Positions 52,321 to 61,493 are shown, numbered from the stretch's first letter. The stretch is DNA of 64,000 nucleotides from Bradyrhizobium lablabi (GCF_900141755.1 NZ_LT670844.1:5084001-5148000); one strand, 5' to 3'. The notes: a model not told the origin generated them from the sequence alone. Made by a program: numbers and translations.

Positions 52321-52749
52321 ATGGAGACGGAGGCCACCTATCGCGGCACGGTCTATCCCTGGCAATGCGACCATGTCGGCCACATGAACATCATGTGGTA
52401 TGTCGGCAAGTTCGACGAGGCCAACTGGAATCTGTTCGCGCGGATCGGCTTGACGCCGACTTACTTGCGGCAGTCCAATCGCGGCATGGCCGCTGTGCAG
52501 CAGAACATCACCTATCGGCGCGAAATGCTGGCCGGCGATATCGTCGAAATCAAAAGCACCCTCCTCGAGATCCGCGACAAATCGATCCGCTATCGGCACG
52601 AGATGCGCAACGGCGAAACCGGTGAAGTCGCGGCGGTGTGCGAGATCACCGGCGTCCACGTGGACCGCGAGGCGCGCAAGTCCGCCGCCTTTCCGGATAC
52701 GATCCGCAAACTGGCGCAAGCGCAACTCGCCATCGCCGAGCCGGCTTGA
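52321..52749 (+). CDS. Acyl-CoA thioesterase, 4HBT hot-dog family
   Basis: The 142-residue protein has the 4HBT active-site region PWQCDHVGHMNIMWYVGKFD with the catalytic Asp, then a helix and the strand YRREMLAGDIVEIKSTLLEI. ATG 52321 starts the family N-terminus; the open frame upstream would run through the operator. It is first of a likely two-thioesterase operon under the divergent TetR. Confidence 0.85.
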   Translation: METEATYRGTVYPWQCDHVGHMNIMWYVGKFDEANWNLFARIGLTPTYLRQSNRGMAAVQQNITYRREMLAGDIVEIKSTLLEIRDKSIRYRHEMRNGETGEVAAVCEITGVHVDREARKSAAFPDTIRKLAQAQLAIAEPA

Positions 52750-52772
52750 GCCGGGCCGCCGGGAGTTAAGCC

Positions 52773-53222
52773 ATGGCGCGCTTCGAGCCGAAAAATCCTG
52801 ATTTTCGTGCAGTCGCCACTGCTACCTTCGCGCGGCAGCAGGCAATGCGGACGCTGGGCATTTCGATTGCAAGGTTGGAGCCCGGCGAGGTCGATCTGTC
52901 GATGCCGTATTCGCATCATTTCAGCCAGCAGAACGGCTTTGTCCATGCCGGGATCATCACCGCGGGGCTCGACAATGCCTGCGGCATCGCCGCCTTTACG
53001 CTGATGCCGGCCGGCTGCGACATTCTCACAGTCGAATTCAAGACCAACCTGCTTGCGCCCGCCAAGGGCGCGCGATTCGCCTTCCGCGCCCAGGTGATAA
53101 GACCCGGCCGCACCCTGACGGTGTGCGAGGCGCGGGCGTTTTCGGAAACCGACGGCGCCGAAATCCTGGTCGCGACCATGACCGGCACGCTGATGGCGCT
53201 GCCGCAGCGCGCCGGTCATTGA
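52773..53222 (+). CDS. PaaI-family thioesterase
   Basis: The 149-residue hot-dog protein has HHFSQQNGFVHAGIITAGLD, the PaaI-like helix with the catalytic Asp, and the strand ILTVEFKTNLLAPAKG. It follows the first thioesterase by 23 bp. The two together may detoxify or recycle CoA thioesters during degradation of an acid. Confidence 0.85.
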   Translation: MARFEPKNPDFRAVATATFARQQAMRTLGISIARLEPGEVDLSMPYSHHFSQQNGFVHAGIITAGLDNACGIAAFTLMPAGCDILTVEFKTNLLAPAKGARFAFRAQVIRPGRTLTVCEARAFSETDGAEILVATMTGTLMALPQRAGH

Positions 53223-53276
53223 CAAGCCCGCGCCGGGATCGCCTGATAACAAAAATCTTCCGCGCGCGGATGGCCG

Positions 53277-53663
53277 ATGATCGCAAGCCTCAGCCTTATC
53301 TTGCTGTGTCAACTGGCCGGCGAAGTCATCGTCCGCGGTCTCGCGCTGCCGATGCCGGGACCGGTGGTCGGGCTGTTGTTTCTTTTGCTGTTGTTACTGG
53401 CGCGCGACCGTTTTGTCGTTTTGGCGCGTGGGCCGCTTGGGGATGGCGGCGTCGAAAGTGCCTGCCGCGGGCTGCTCGCCAATCTGTCGCTGCTGTTCGT
53501 GCCGGCCGGCGTCGGCGTGGTGCAGAAGCTCGATCTCATCGCCGCCCACGGCATCGCCATCATCGCGGTGCTCGCAGTCTCCGTGGTGGTGACGCTATTG
53601 GTGACGGTCGCGACGTTTCTCCTCGCGAGCCGCCTGTTGACGCGTGGACCGAGCGAGCCATGA
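53277..53663 (+). CDS. CidA/LrgA-family membrane protein
   Basis: The 128-residue protein has four membrane segments with the family marks LPMPGPVVGLLFLLLLL and LLANLSLLFVPAGVGVV. It overlaps the LrgB-type gene by 4 bp. LrgAB/CidAB pairs act in pyruvate transport or in control of murein hydrolase export; which applies here is not shown. Confidence 0.88.
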   Translation: MIASLSLILLCQLAGEVIVRGLALPMPGPVVGLLFLLLLLLARDRFVVLARGPLGDGGVESACRGLLANLSLLFVPAGVGVVQKLDLIAAHGIAIIAVLAVSVVVTLLVTVATFLLASRLLTRGPSEP

Positions 53664-54382
53664 GCGAAAATCCGTTCTCGCTCTGGGTCTATCTTTCGCA
53701 GTCGCCGCTATTGTGGCTGACGGTGACACTGTTGACCTATGCGATCACCGATGCGGTGTCGCTGGCCACGGGCCGGCATGCGCTCGCCAATCCGGTGCTG
53801 CATTCGATCTGGATCATCGGCGCGTTCCTGATGCTGACCGGCACCTCCTACACGACCTATTTTGGCGGCGCGCAATTCGTGCACTTCCTGCTCGGGCCGG
53901 CGACGGTGGCGCTGGCGGTGCCGCTTTACGAAAACCGCAAGCAGGTGGTCGCGGCGATGCTGCCGATGCTGGTGGCGCTGATTATCGGCTCCATCACCGC
54001 GATCGTCTCGGTGGTGCTGTTGGCGGAGGCCGCGGGCCTGCCGCGCGAGGTGGTGCTATCACTCGCCCCGAAATCGGTAACGGCAGGCGTTGCGATGGGC
54101 ATCAGCGAATCGCTGCACGCCGATCCGTCATTGACGGCGGTCGCGGTGGTGATCACCGGCATCATGGGGGCGATCATCGTGACGCCATTGATGAACCTTA
54201 TCGGCATCACCGATTTTCCCGCGCGCGGATTTGCCGTCGGCATCGCCGCGCACGGCATCGGCACCGCCCGTGCCTTCCAGGTCGATGCGGTCGCCGGGAC
54301 ATTTTCAGGCATCGCCATGGGCCTCAATGCGCTGGTGACGTCGTTCCTGGTGCCGCTGGCGGCGACGCTGCTGGCGCGCTGA
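53660..54382 (+). CDS. LrgB-family membrane protein
   Basis: The 240-residue protein has about six membrane segments and the family core FLLGPATVALAVPLYENRKQ, LAPKSVTAGVAMGISE and AAHGIGTARAFQVD. ATG 53660 overlaps the CidA/LrgA gene (ATGA). The pair is one functional unit. Confidence 0.9.
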   Translation: MSENPFSLWVYLSQSPLLWLTVTLLTYAITDAVSLATGRHALANPVLHSIWIIGAFLMLTGTSYTTYFGGAQFVHFLLGPATVALAVPLYENRKQVVAAMLPMLVALIIGSITAIVSVVLLAEAAGLPREVVLSLAPKSVTAGVAMGISESLHADPSLTAVAVVITGIMGAIIVTPLMNLIGITDFPARGFAVGIAAHGIGTARAFQVDAVAGTFSGIAMGLNALVTSFLVPLAATLLAR

Positions 54383-54469
54383 TGTGAGTTGCAATCTTTA
54401 TGCTGCCGTCCTAGAGGTTCGGAGAAATTCCTTCCAGGACGTGGTCGTGCAAGCGAAGTTAATCCTCTT

Positions 54470-55249
54470 ATGATCTCCATGGTGCAGGGCGCGTTGGGAC
54501 TGGCATCGGGAGCGCTGGTCGGGTTTTCGCTTGGCCTGGTCGGCGGTGGCGGATCGATCCTCGCGGTGCCGCTGATGGTCTATGTGGTCGGCGTGCCCGA
54601 TGCCCATGTCGCAATCGGCACCAGCGCGATTGCGGTCGCCGCCAACGCCGCGGTCAATCTGTCGAACCATGCCCGCGGCGGCACGGTGGTGTGGTCGTGC
54701 GCGCTGATGTTCGCTGCCGCCGGCATCGTCGGCGCGTTCACCGGTTCGATCTTCGGCAAGATGCTCGACGGCCAAAAGCTATTGGCGCTGTTCGCGCTGC
54801 TGATGCTGGTCATCGCGGTGCTGATGCTCAAGACGCGGTCGCGGATTGGGCTGCCCGACGTCAAGATGAATTGGACCAACATGCCCGCCATCACCGGGCT
54901 CGGGCTCGCGACCGGGACGCTGTCGGGCTTCTTCGGCATCGGCGGCGGATTTTTGATCGTGCCGGCCTTGATGCTGGCAACGGGCATGTCGATCATGAAC
55001 GCGGTCTCCTCCTCACTCGTCGCGGTGACGGCGTTCGGGCTGACCACGGCGGCGAGCTACGCCTGGTCGGGCCTGATCTCGTGGGGATTGGCGGGATTGT
55101 TCATCGCGGGCGGCGTCGCCGGCGGCTTGATCGGCACCCGTTCCGCCCGGCTATTGTCGGCGCGGCGCGGTGCGCTCAATATCGTGTTTGCCGGTGTCAT
55201 TATCTTGGTGGCGCTCTATATGTTGGCGCGTAACTTGTATGGATCTTGA
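54470..55249 (+). CDS. TauE/SafE (TSUP) family membrane transporter
   Basis: The 259-residue protein has about eight membrane segments in two halves, each carrying the TSUP motif (FSLGLVGGGGSILAVPLMVY and GFFGIGGGFLIVPALML). The family exports sulfur-containing organic anions or sulfite. ATG 54470 is chosen because the first helix follows directly; upstream sequence in frame is not family-like. It is 36 bp before the DsbA-like gene. Confidence 0.87.
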   Translation: MISMVQGALGLASGALVGFSLGLVGGGGSILAVPLMVYVVGVPDAHVAIGTSAIAVAANAAVNLSNHARGGTVVWSCALMFAAAGIVGAFTGSIFGKMLDGQKLLALFALLMLVIAVLMLKTRSRIGLPDVKMNWTNMPAITGLGLATGTLSGFFGIGGGFLIVPALMLATGMSIMNAVSSSLVAVTAFGLTTAASYAWSGLISWGLAGLFIAGGVAGGLIGTRSARLLSARRGALNIVFAGVIILVALYMLARNLYGS

Positions 55250-55285
55250 GCGTATAGGCTTTAGGACACGGCGAGGAGACCAGAC

Positions 55286-55963
55286 ATGAGCCGATCGATC
55301 GAGCGAGCCCAGCCGTATCGGGGACGCACACGGCGCGAAACGCTCGGCCTCCTCGGCGCAGGCGCGCTAGGCATGGCGATCACGCCCGGATCGGCGCTGG
55401 CGGGAGGTGAGAGCGAAACCGTCCTGACGGAAGCCTTGGTGTTGCGCGACCCGGATATTCCGGTCGCCGGAAACCCCAACGGCGACATCACCATCGTCGA
55501 ATATTTCGACTTCCAGTGCCCGTATTGCCGCAAGATCGAACCCGAACTGCGGCAGGTGGTGCAGGACGACGGCAAGGTCCGCCTGGTGCTGAAGGACTGG
55601 CCGATCCTGGGGCCGGTCTCCATCGTCGCGGCGCGGATGGCGCTGGCCTGCAAATACCAGGACAAATATCTCCAGGCCCATGATGCCTTGATCGGCGTCA
55701 ATTCGAAATTGACCGAGCCGCGCATCAACGAATTGCTCGCCGGCGCAGGCATCGACGTCGATCGCGCCACGCGCGACCTCGCCAGCAATGCCAAGGCGAT
55801 CGACGCAATACTCGCGCGCAACAACGATCAGGCGACCGCGTTCGAATTCCGCGGCACGCCGTCCTTCATCGTCGGCAAATTCCGCGTGCCGGGTGTGCTC
55901 ACCATGGCGCAGTTCGATCAGGTCATTGCCGACGCGCGCAAGGCGCTGGCTTCGAAGAAATAG
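55286..55963 (+). CDS. Exported DsbA-like thiol oxidoreductase
   Basis: The 225-residue protein has a signal with an RR motif (TRRETLGLLGAGALGMA), suggesting Tat export, and a thioredoxin-fold domain with CPYC (Cys78, Cys81) in YFDFQCPYCRKIEP and the cis-Pro loop FRGTPSFIVG. It resembles the BdbD/COG1651 group. DsbB from this window (48670) could re-oxidise it. Confidence 0.87.
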   Translation: MSRSIERAQPYRGRTRRETLGLLGAGALGMAITPGSALAGGESETVLTEALVLRDPDIPVAGNPNGDITIVEYFDFQCPYCRKIEPELRQVVQDDGKVRLVLKDWPILGPVSIVAARMALACKYQDKYLQAHDALIGVNSKLTEPRINELLAGAGIDVDRATRDLASNAKAIDAILARNNDQATAFEFRGTPSFIVGKFRVPGVLTMAQFDQVIADARKALASKK

Positions 55964-55979
55964 CGACAGCGAACACGAG

Positions 55980-56007
55980 AGCGCCCTCGCCGAAGGGCGA
56001 AGGCGCT
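55980..56007. terminator. Hairpin between convergent genes
   Basis: AGCGCC (55980-55985) with GGCGCT (56002-56007) and TCGCC (55987-55991) with GGCGA (55996-56000) form a bulged stem 17 bp after the DsbA-like stop. There is no T-run. Confidence 0.35.
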
Positions 56008-56029
56008 GGCTTGAGCGATATTTTCGCGA

Positions 56030-56236
56030 TTATTTCGACGACAGCCTGACCCAGTCCTCATGCGCGCGCCGCTTGAGGAGATTCCAGTCGGCCGCGGCGA
56101 CATCCCAGTTCACAATGGTGCGATTGGCGTCCGCGACCTGGCCGTTCGCGACCGTCGAGGTCTGCATCGAATCATAGACATAAACGCCCGCAACCAGCAG
56201 CAGCGCCCCCAAGATCATTCCGAGAAAAACGCGCAT
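56030..56236 (-). CDS. Small membrane-anchored protein (68 aa)
   Basis: One N-terminal membrane helix (GMILGALLLVAGVYVYDSM) precedes a soluble tail with NRTIVNWDVAAADWNLLKRR then HEDWVRLS. GGAGG lies upstream of the start. The tail pattern recurs in small Bradyrhizobium membrane proteins. Function unknown. Confidence 0.68.
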   Translation of the reverse strand: MRVFLGMILGALLLVAGVYVYDSMQTSTVANGQVADANRTIVNWDVAAADWNLLKRRAHEDWVRLSSK

Positions 56237-56275
56237 GACAAACCTCCGCTCCTCCGGTGACGGCCGATAACGCAG

Positions 56276-57166
56276 CTAACGAGTGATGGTTCCCGCATCG
56301 CCGGGACGGCCTGGGAGAGTTTTCGCCGTTGGATGTCCAGCCGCCGTCGGTGCCGCCGCCGCTGCCGTCACGATATTGAGCGATTTCAGCTCTTCCGGGT
56401 TGAAGACGACCAGTTTGTCGTGCGGAGTCTCCATGGCGTGCACCCAGACCTGCAGGCTGACACCCATGTCAGCGAGATAGTGCTGGCAGCGCGCGGAGAT
56501 ATTTTGCGCAATGCTCATCTCGTCGCGGGGAGGGTCGTTCGCGGCCGAACGTATCGCCGCTACCTGATGCACGCCGATCGCGGCCTTGTCGCCGACACGT
56601 CGATCAACGCCCCCGGCAAACACCAGGGGACACGATGACATACAATATTTTCCTGCTTCAACTTCGGTCGCGAATCTTTTTTCGCGAATGAGCCGCCCCA
56701 TCGCGAGTGCGTCTGTCACCGAGCCGCCTGGCGAATTCAGCACGACGGTCCTGATGTATTCGCTGTGCCTTTCGGCCTCCGTTGCAAAATTTTTCGAAAT
56801 TCCCGGCGTGATGGTGCCTGTTGCCATCAATCGGCCGCCGCCGACCAGCTCGAACGTCATCGGCTGCGCCAGCGTGCCCTCCGGCTGCGGTAGCGGCGCA
56901 AGGCGCTTGTCGCCGGGCAACAAGGGCGCGAGAATCGACGGCACCAGCCTGGGAAGATTCAGTGCGGGCAAATCTTCCCTGATCTCCGCCGGCACTGCGG
57001 CGGGATCGGGATAGATGATCCATCCGTTGAGGCTGGCGAGGTCAAAGGCGAGCGCGGCGATTGCGACCAGAACGGCGCTGCGGAAAATCCAGCGCAAAAC
57101 CATTTCTTCGGCATGTTCCAACAGCCACGCATGAAGGCGCTGCCGTATGGTGAAAGATTGCGACAC
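56276..57166 (-). CDS. Membrane-anchored ClpP-like serine-protease-fold protein (COG3904 type)
   Basis: The 296-residue protein has one N-terminal membrane helix (about 28-50) and a periplasmic domain with the crotonase/ClpP-like pattern TVVLNSPGGSVTDALAMGRL, then YCMSSCPLVFAGGVDR carrying the Ser-Cys elbow and VGDKAAIGVHQVAA with the likely His. GTG 57166 lies 9 bp after the upstream gene's stop, so the two are co-transcribed. It may be a periplasmic protease; the partner is the multi-helix protein upstream. Confidence 0.8.
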   Translation of the reverse strand: MSQSFTIRQRLHAWLLEHAEEMVLRWIFRSAVLVAIAALAFDLASLNGWIIYPDPAAVPAEIREDLPALNLPRLVPSILAPLLPGDKRLAPLPQPEGTLAQPMTFELVGGGRLMATGTITPGISKNFATEAERHSEYIRTVVLNSPGGSVTDALAMGRLIREKRFATEVEAGKYCMSSCPLVFAGGVDRRVGDKAAIGVHQVAAIRSAANDPPRDEMSIAQNISARCQHYLADMGVSLQVWVHAMETPHDKLVVFNPEELKSLNIVTAAAAAPTAAGHPTAKTLPGRPGDAGTITR

Positions 57167-57175
57167 GGCGATGCG

Positions 57176-58540
57176 CTATTTGTTATGGCGCGCCGCCGGC
57201 AGCGCGGTGACGTTTTCGTCGGGGGCCGCTGTCGGCTCGGCAATGCTTTCGCGTTGGGGCTTGACTTCGGCCGGCGCGCTCGGCTGTGCTTGTCCGACCT
57301 CGCGCGCCATTTGCAATGCCGCGACCAGTTCGCCCGCGGTCATATCAGCGGCATTGAACGCCGGAATCCCTTCGCGCCTGATCGAGGCGTGCACCACACA
57401 GAGGATCAGCACCAGCACGGCGGGCATCAGATCGATCGAGATCGCGCCCGCCCAGCTCGGGATGAAATCGCCGGCGTAACGCAACACCGCTTCGGCGGGC
57501 GACAGCGTCTGAAACCTGATCGGCTCGACCTTCGGCATCGCCAGGATCTTGTCCGCGGCGTCCGACAGCGACTGCGCCTGCGCGGCAATCGAGCTTTCCA
57601 CCTTGCCGACGACCGCAGTCTGGCGATCCGCCAGATCGGAGGTGTGGCCTCCGGCGGAAGGCGCAATGAAGCTAGATGACAGCGACGCCGCCGCGCGCTT
57701 CACCGCGGGCGCCACGGAAGTCTGCTGCAGATTGGCGATCACTCCCATGAGTGTGAGCGACTCCGTTGCCAATGCATCGCTGCGCGCCGCAATCGGCCCG
57801 CGATCGCTGATCAATTCGCGCATTTTCGCAAGGCTCTTGCTGCCCTGCTCGTACAAGGCGGAGACGCGCTTGTCCGAAGCCTGGACTTGCTGACCGAGAC
57901 TATCGAGCTGCCCGGACATTTGCGTCAGAAGCTGCACCACGGTGCCGGATCCGGCGGTGCCCGTCAGAGAACCGGCGCGCTCGGCGTCGGCGAGTTTTGC
58001 GAAGCGCGACGACGCCAGCTGGATATCCGGTAATAACCCCTGCGCTGCGATGGCGTTGGTGTTCGCGGTGTCGAGATCACGGGTATAATCCTGGACGGTG
58101 ATGGCGAGATGCTGCTGGATCGCGGCGGCGCCGGCCAGCGCCGAGGCGTTCAGCCATGACGACATCGCCACGATCATCAGCGAGCCGAGCAGCAGGCAAC
58201 CGAACATCAGGCCACGGCCGCTGCGAAAGGTCACGTGCGGCATGAAATGCATCAGGAACACCCAGAACGCATAGATGCCGACGGATACGGCGACCGAATA
58301 GATCAGCGCCGCAAACAACACCATGCCGGGGCTGCCGTTCAATAATTCGCGGACGCCGAGAAAGGTATAGACGCCGGCCGCGAGCGCGAGGATCGCGGTC
58401 GTGAGTTTCAGCGTGCCCTCGAGGCGCGCGACGCCTTTTGTCAGTAGTACCGACGCGGAGGAGCGGGAAGGCAGGGCTTGAGAAGATAGGCCTTGGGAAG
58501 CCAGGGCTTGGGATGCGAAGGTATTGTTCGGGGGCATCAT
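57176..58540 (-). CDS. Multi-pass membrane protein with coiled-coil periplasmic domain
   Basis: I recognise no named family. The 454-residue protein has a Ser/Gln/Leu-rich front (SQALASQGLSSQALPS), three membrane segments (about 45-135), a helical, probably periplasmic region (about 140-375; SGQLDSLGQQVQASDKRVSA) and a fourth membrane segment (PAVLVLILCVVHASI, about 385-400) with a cytosolic tail. It is encoded just upstream of the ClpP-like protein and could be a substrate or regulator of it. Confidence 0.75.
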   Translation of the reverse strand: MMPPNNTFASQALASQGLSSQALPSRSSASVLLTKGVARLEGTLKLTTAILALAAGVYTFLGVRELLNGSPGMVLFAALIYSVAVSVGIYAFWVFLMHFMPHVTFRSGRGLMFGCLLLGSLMIVAMSSWLNASALAGAAAIQQHLAITVQDYTRDLDTANTNAIAAQGLLPDIQLASSRFAKLADAERAGSLTGTAGSGTVVQLLTQMSGQLDSLGQQVQASDKRVSALYEQGSKSLAKMRELISDRGPIAARSDALATESLTLMGVIANLQQTSVAPAVKRAAASLSSSFIAPSAGGHTSDLADRQTAVVGKVESSIAAQAQSLSDAADKILAMPKVEPIRFQTLSPAEAVLRYAGDFIPSWAGAISIDLMPAVLVLILCVVHASIRREGIPAFNAADMTAGELVAALQMAREVGQAQPSAPAEVKPQRESIAEPTAAPDENVTALPAARHNK

Positions 58541-58705
58541 GAAGATTCCGTAAGGTTTTAGATCAGCACAACAGCGCCCCCGCGGATCGCTGCTTGCTGC
58601 GTTTCTGCAGAAAAATTCCGACGAGATTATGTACTGCCTCCGCAAGGACGCACAACCATCAAGCATCCGGCATCACGAAGCCTTGAAACAGCGATCGGCC
58701 CAGCA

Positions 58706-59644
58706 TCAATGACGCGTGCGCGCACCAGTGGGATCGCGATCGTGATCTCCGCCGCCTCGCGTGGCATCGAACGCCCGCAACAGCCAGTCGATGAAGACAC
58801 GCACGCGCGGCGATAGCTGCCGGTTGCGCGGGTAGAGTAACGAGACCGGCGTCGGCGTCGGCGGACAATCCGGCAGGACAGCGACGAGCGTGCCTCGTTT
58901 CAGATCGTCCTCGACGTGATAGCGCGGCACCTGAATCAATCCGAGACCAAGGCGCGCCGCGGCGACCAGGCTCTCGGCGCCGTTGACTGAAACCGTGGCG
59001 CGCAACGTCACCTCGCGCACGGTGCCATCGAGGACGAACTCGAGTGGCAGCAGAGCGCCGGTTCCCGACGAATGGAAGCCGACCATGATATGATCGTCGA
59101 GGACATCAATGCTCGCGGGCTGACCGAAGCGATCGATGTAGGCCGGTGCGGCGCAGGTGATCTCCTCGAGCATGGCAACGCGGCGCGCGATCATGTCGCT
59201 ATCCCTGAGATCGCCGACGCGCAGCACGCAATCGATTCCCTCGCGGATCAGATCGACCAGCCGATCGCCCTCGCTCATGTAGAGTTCGATGCCGGGATAT
59301 TCGGCGAGGAAGTCCGGCAGGCGCGGCAGCACAAAATGACGCGCGAGCGTGCCGTGAACATCGACGCGCAGCAATCCCCTAGGCTTGGCGCCGCCAAAGG
59401 CGGCCTCAGCCTCCTCGATGTCTGATATCAGCGACAGGCAGCGCCGGTGGTAGGCCTCGCCATCCAGCGTCGGCCGCACCTGCCGCGTGGTCCGCTCCAA
59501 CAGCCGCACTCCAAGGCGCGCTTCAAGCTGTTTTACAGCATCGGTGACGGTTGACCGGGGCAAGCCGAGATCTTCAGCCGCCAGCGTAAAGCTGCGCCGC
59601 TCCACCACCCTCGCGAACACCCGCATCGCGTCGAATCGGTCCAT
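58706..59644 (-). CDS. LysR-family transcriptional regulator
   Basis: The 312-residue protein starts with a typical LysR helix-turn-helix (RFDAMRVFARVVERRSFTLA then LGLPRSTVTDAVKQLEARLG) and a two-lobed effector domain. It is divergent from an SDR gene, with a T-N11-A box between. The subgroup (MDRFDAMRVFARV front) often regulates adjacent oxidoreductases. Confidence 0.88.
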   Translation of the reverse strand: MDRFDAMRVFARVVERRSFTLAAEDLGLPRSTVTDAVKQLEARLGVRLLERTTRQVRPTLDGEAYHRRCLSLISDIEEAEAAFGGAKPRGLLRVDVHGTLARHFVLPRLPDFLAEYPGIELYMSEGDRLVDLIREGIDCVLRVGDLRDSDMIARRVAMLEEITCAAPAYIDRFGQPASIDVLDDHIMVGFHSSGTGALLPLEFVLDGTVREVTLRATVSVNGAESLVAAARLGLGLIQVPRYHVEDDLKRGTLVAVLPDCPPTPTPVSLLYPRNRQLSPRVRVFIDWLLRAFDATRGGGDHDRDPTGARTRH

Positions 59645-59674
59645 TGGATTATTCGTCTTTGGCGGACTGTGATG

Positions 59675-59697
59675 CCGGATTATGGCTGATTATCCGG
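59675..59697. promoter_or_regulatory. LysR box CCGGAT-N11-ATCCGG
   Basis: CCGGAT (59675-59680) and ATCCGG (59692-59697) are exact complements around 11 bp, containing a T-N11-A core. The site lies 31 bp upstream of the LysR start and 68 bp upstream of the SDR start, where autoregulatory LysR boxes usually sit. Confidence 0.65.
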
Positions 59698-59764
59698 GAA
59701 ACGAAAGGCGATAGCTTCCTCCCATCAAACGCGGATCGCCCGCGAAACCATGAGGAGACTGAAA

Positions 59765-60505
59765 ATGGCCAACGAAACCAACAAAGTAGCAATTGTGACG
59801 GGTGCCTCGCGCGGCATCGGCGCCGCGGTAGCCGAACGTCTCGCCGCCGACGGATTCACCGTCGTCATCAATTATTCCGGCGACGCCAAATCCGCCGAGG
59901 CGCTGGCCCGCAAAATCGAGGGCAAGGGCGGCCGCGCGCTCACCGCCAAGGCCGATGTCAGCGACGTCCGGGCGGTACGCGGCATGTTCGACGCGGCGGA
60001 AGCCGCGTTCGGCGGGGTCGATGTGCTCGTCAACAATGCCGGCATCATGGGATTGGCCAAACTCGCCGACAGCGACGATGCCCTGTTCGACCAGCAGGTC
60101 GCGGTCAATCTTAAGGGCACGTTTAACACGCTGCGCGAGGCCGCAAAACGGCTGCGCTTCGGCGGCCGGATCATTAATTGCTCCACCAGCGTGGTCGGGA
60201 CCAAGCTCGAGACCTATGGCGTCTATGCCGCCACCAAGGCGGCAGTCGAAATGCTCACCGCGATCCTGTCGAAGGAGCTGCGCGGCCGCTCGATCACGGT
60301 CAACGCTGTCGCACCAGGACCGACCGCGACCGATCTGTTCCTGGTCGGGAAGTCGCCGGAATTGATCGATCGTTTCGCCAAGATGAATCCGCTGGAGCGG
60401 CTTGGCACGCCCGAGGATATCGCCTCAGCCGTGGCCTTCCTCGTCGGCCCCGATGGCGGATGGATCAACGGTCAGGTGCTGCGCGCCAATGGCGGCATGG
60501 TCTGA
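59765..60505 (+). CDS. Short-chain dehydrogenase/reductase
   Basis: The 246-residue classical SDR has the cofactor motif TGASRGIG (12-19), the NNAG motif, catalytic Ser140/142, Tyr154 and Lys158 (YGVYAATK). The C-terminus (INGQVLRANGGMV) is complete. AGGAGACTG precedes ATG 59765. It is the likely target of the divergent LysR regulator. The substrate is unknown; 3-oxoacyl-ACP reductase-like enzymes are the closest style. Confidence 0.88.
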   Translation: MANETNKVAIVTGASRGIGAAVAERLAADGFTVVINYSGDAKSAEALARKIEGKGGRALTAKADVSDVRAVRGMFDAAEAAFGGVDVLVNNAGIMGLAKLADSDDALFDQQVAVNLKGTFNTLREAAKRLRFGGRIINCSTSVVGTKLETYGVYAATKAAVEMLTAILSKELRGRSITVNAVAPGPTATDLFLVGKSPELIDRFAKMNPLERLGTPEDIASAVAFLVGPDGGWINGQVLRANGGMV

Positions 60506-60556
60506 GCCGGACGCGGCCGCATCAACTCTCAAACCTGCCATCAAAGGATATGCGTC

Positions 60557-61456
60557 ATGAAACAGGTTATCGTCATTACCGGCGCTTCCAGCGGCTTTGG
60601 CGCGCTCACTGCGCGCGCGCTCGCCGACGCCGGCCACATCGTCTACGCCAGCATGCGCTGGACCACCGGCAGCAACGCCCCGCAAGTCGCCGAGGCCGCT
60701 CGCTATGCCAAAGAGCACGGTGTCGATCTCAGGACCGTCGAACTCGACGTCGCTAACGACGTCTCCACCAACGCCGGCATCGCGAAAATCATCGCCGACA
60801 ACGGACGCCTCGACGTCGTGATCCACAATGCCGGCCACATGTCGTTCGGCCCGGCGGAAGCCTTCACGCCGGAGCAATTCGCACAGCTCTACGACATCAA
60901 CGTGCTCTCGACCCAACGCGTCAATCGCGCGGCACTGCCGCAGTTGCGCAAGCAGGGCCGGGGCCTCGTGGTGTGGGTGTCGTCGAGCAGCGCGCGTGGC
61001 GGCACGCCGCCTTATCTGTCGCCCTATTTCGCGGCCAAGGCAGCGATGGACTCGCTCGCGGTATCCTACGCCGGCGAATTGGCGCGCTGGGGCATCGAGA
61101 CCTCGATCATCGTGCCGGGCGCCTTCACCAAGGGCACCAACCATTTTGCGCATTCCGGTGCGCCCGCCGACGGGGCGCGCGCCGCGGAGTATGACGAGGG
61201 GCCTTATGCCGGCCTGCCGGATCAGGCGCTCAAGGGCCTCGCCGCGCTTGAACCCGCCGACGCCGATGCAGGAACGGTTGCCGAAGCGATCGTCAAAGTG
61301 GTCGGTATGCCCTTCGGCAAGCGGCCGTTTCGCACCCACATCGATCCGTCGCAGGACGGCGCGGAAATCGTCAACGGCGTCGCCGACCGCGTCCGCGCGG
61401 AAATGTTCCGCCGCATCGGGATCGAGGATCTGCTCTCGCCGAGAGTGAATGGGTGA
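60557..61456 (+). CDS. Short-chain dehydrogenase/reductase
   Basis: The 299-residue SDR has TGASSGFG (8-15), NAGH, Ser144, Tyr157 and Lys161 (YFAAKAAMD). The longer C-terminal part has an extended substrate region (FTKGTNHFAHSGAPADGARA). It is 51 bp downstream of the first SDR gene and probably in the same LysR-controlled unit. Confidence 0.87.
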   Translation: MKQVIVITGASSGFGALTARALADAGHIVYASMRWTTGSNAPQVAEAARYAKEHGVDLRTVELDVANDVSTNAGIAKIIADNGRLDVVIHNAGHMSFGPAEAFTPEQFAQLYDINVLSTQRVNRAALPQLRKQGRGLVVWVSSSSARGGTPPYLSPYFAAKAAMDSLAVSYAGELARWGIETSIIVPGAFTKGTNHFAHSGAPADGARAAEYDEGPYAGLPDQALKGLAALEPADADAGTVAEAIVKVVGMPFGKRPFRTHIDPSQDGAEIVNGVADRVRAEMFRRIGIEDLLSPRVNG

Positions 61457-61466
61457 GGAAATTACC

Positions 61467-61491
61467 GACACGGCGCTGGTCGGGCCGTGTC
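61467..61491. terminator. Bidirectional terminator between convergent genes
   Basis: GACACGGC (61467-61474) and GCCGTGTC (61484-61491) form a perfect 8-bp stem with a 9-nt loop, between the SDR stop (61456) and the esterase stop (61494). No T-run is visible. Confidence 0.5.
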
Positions 61492-61493
61492 GC

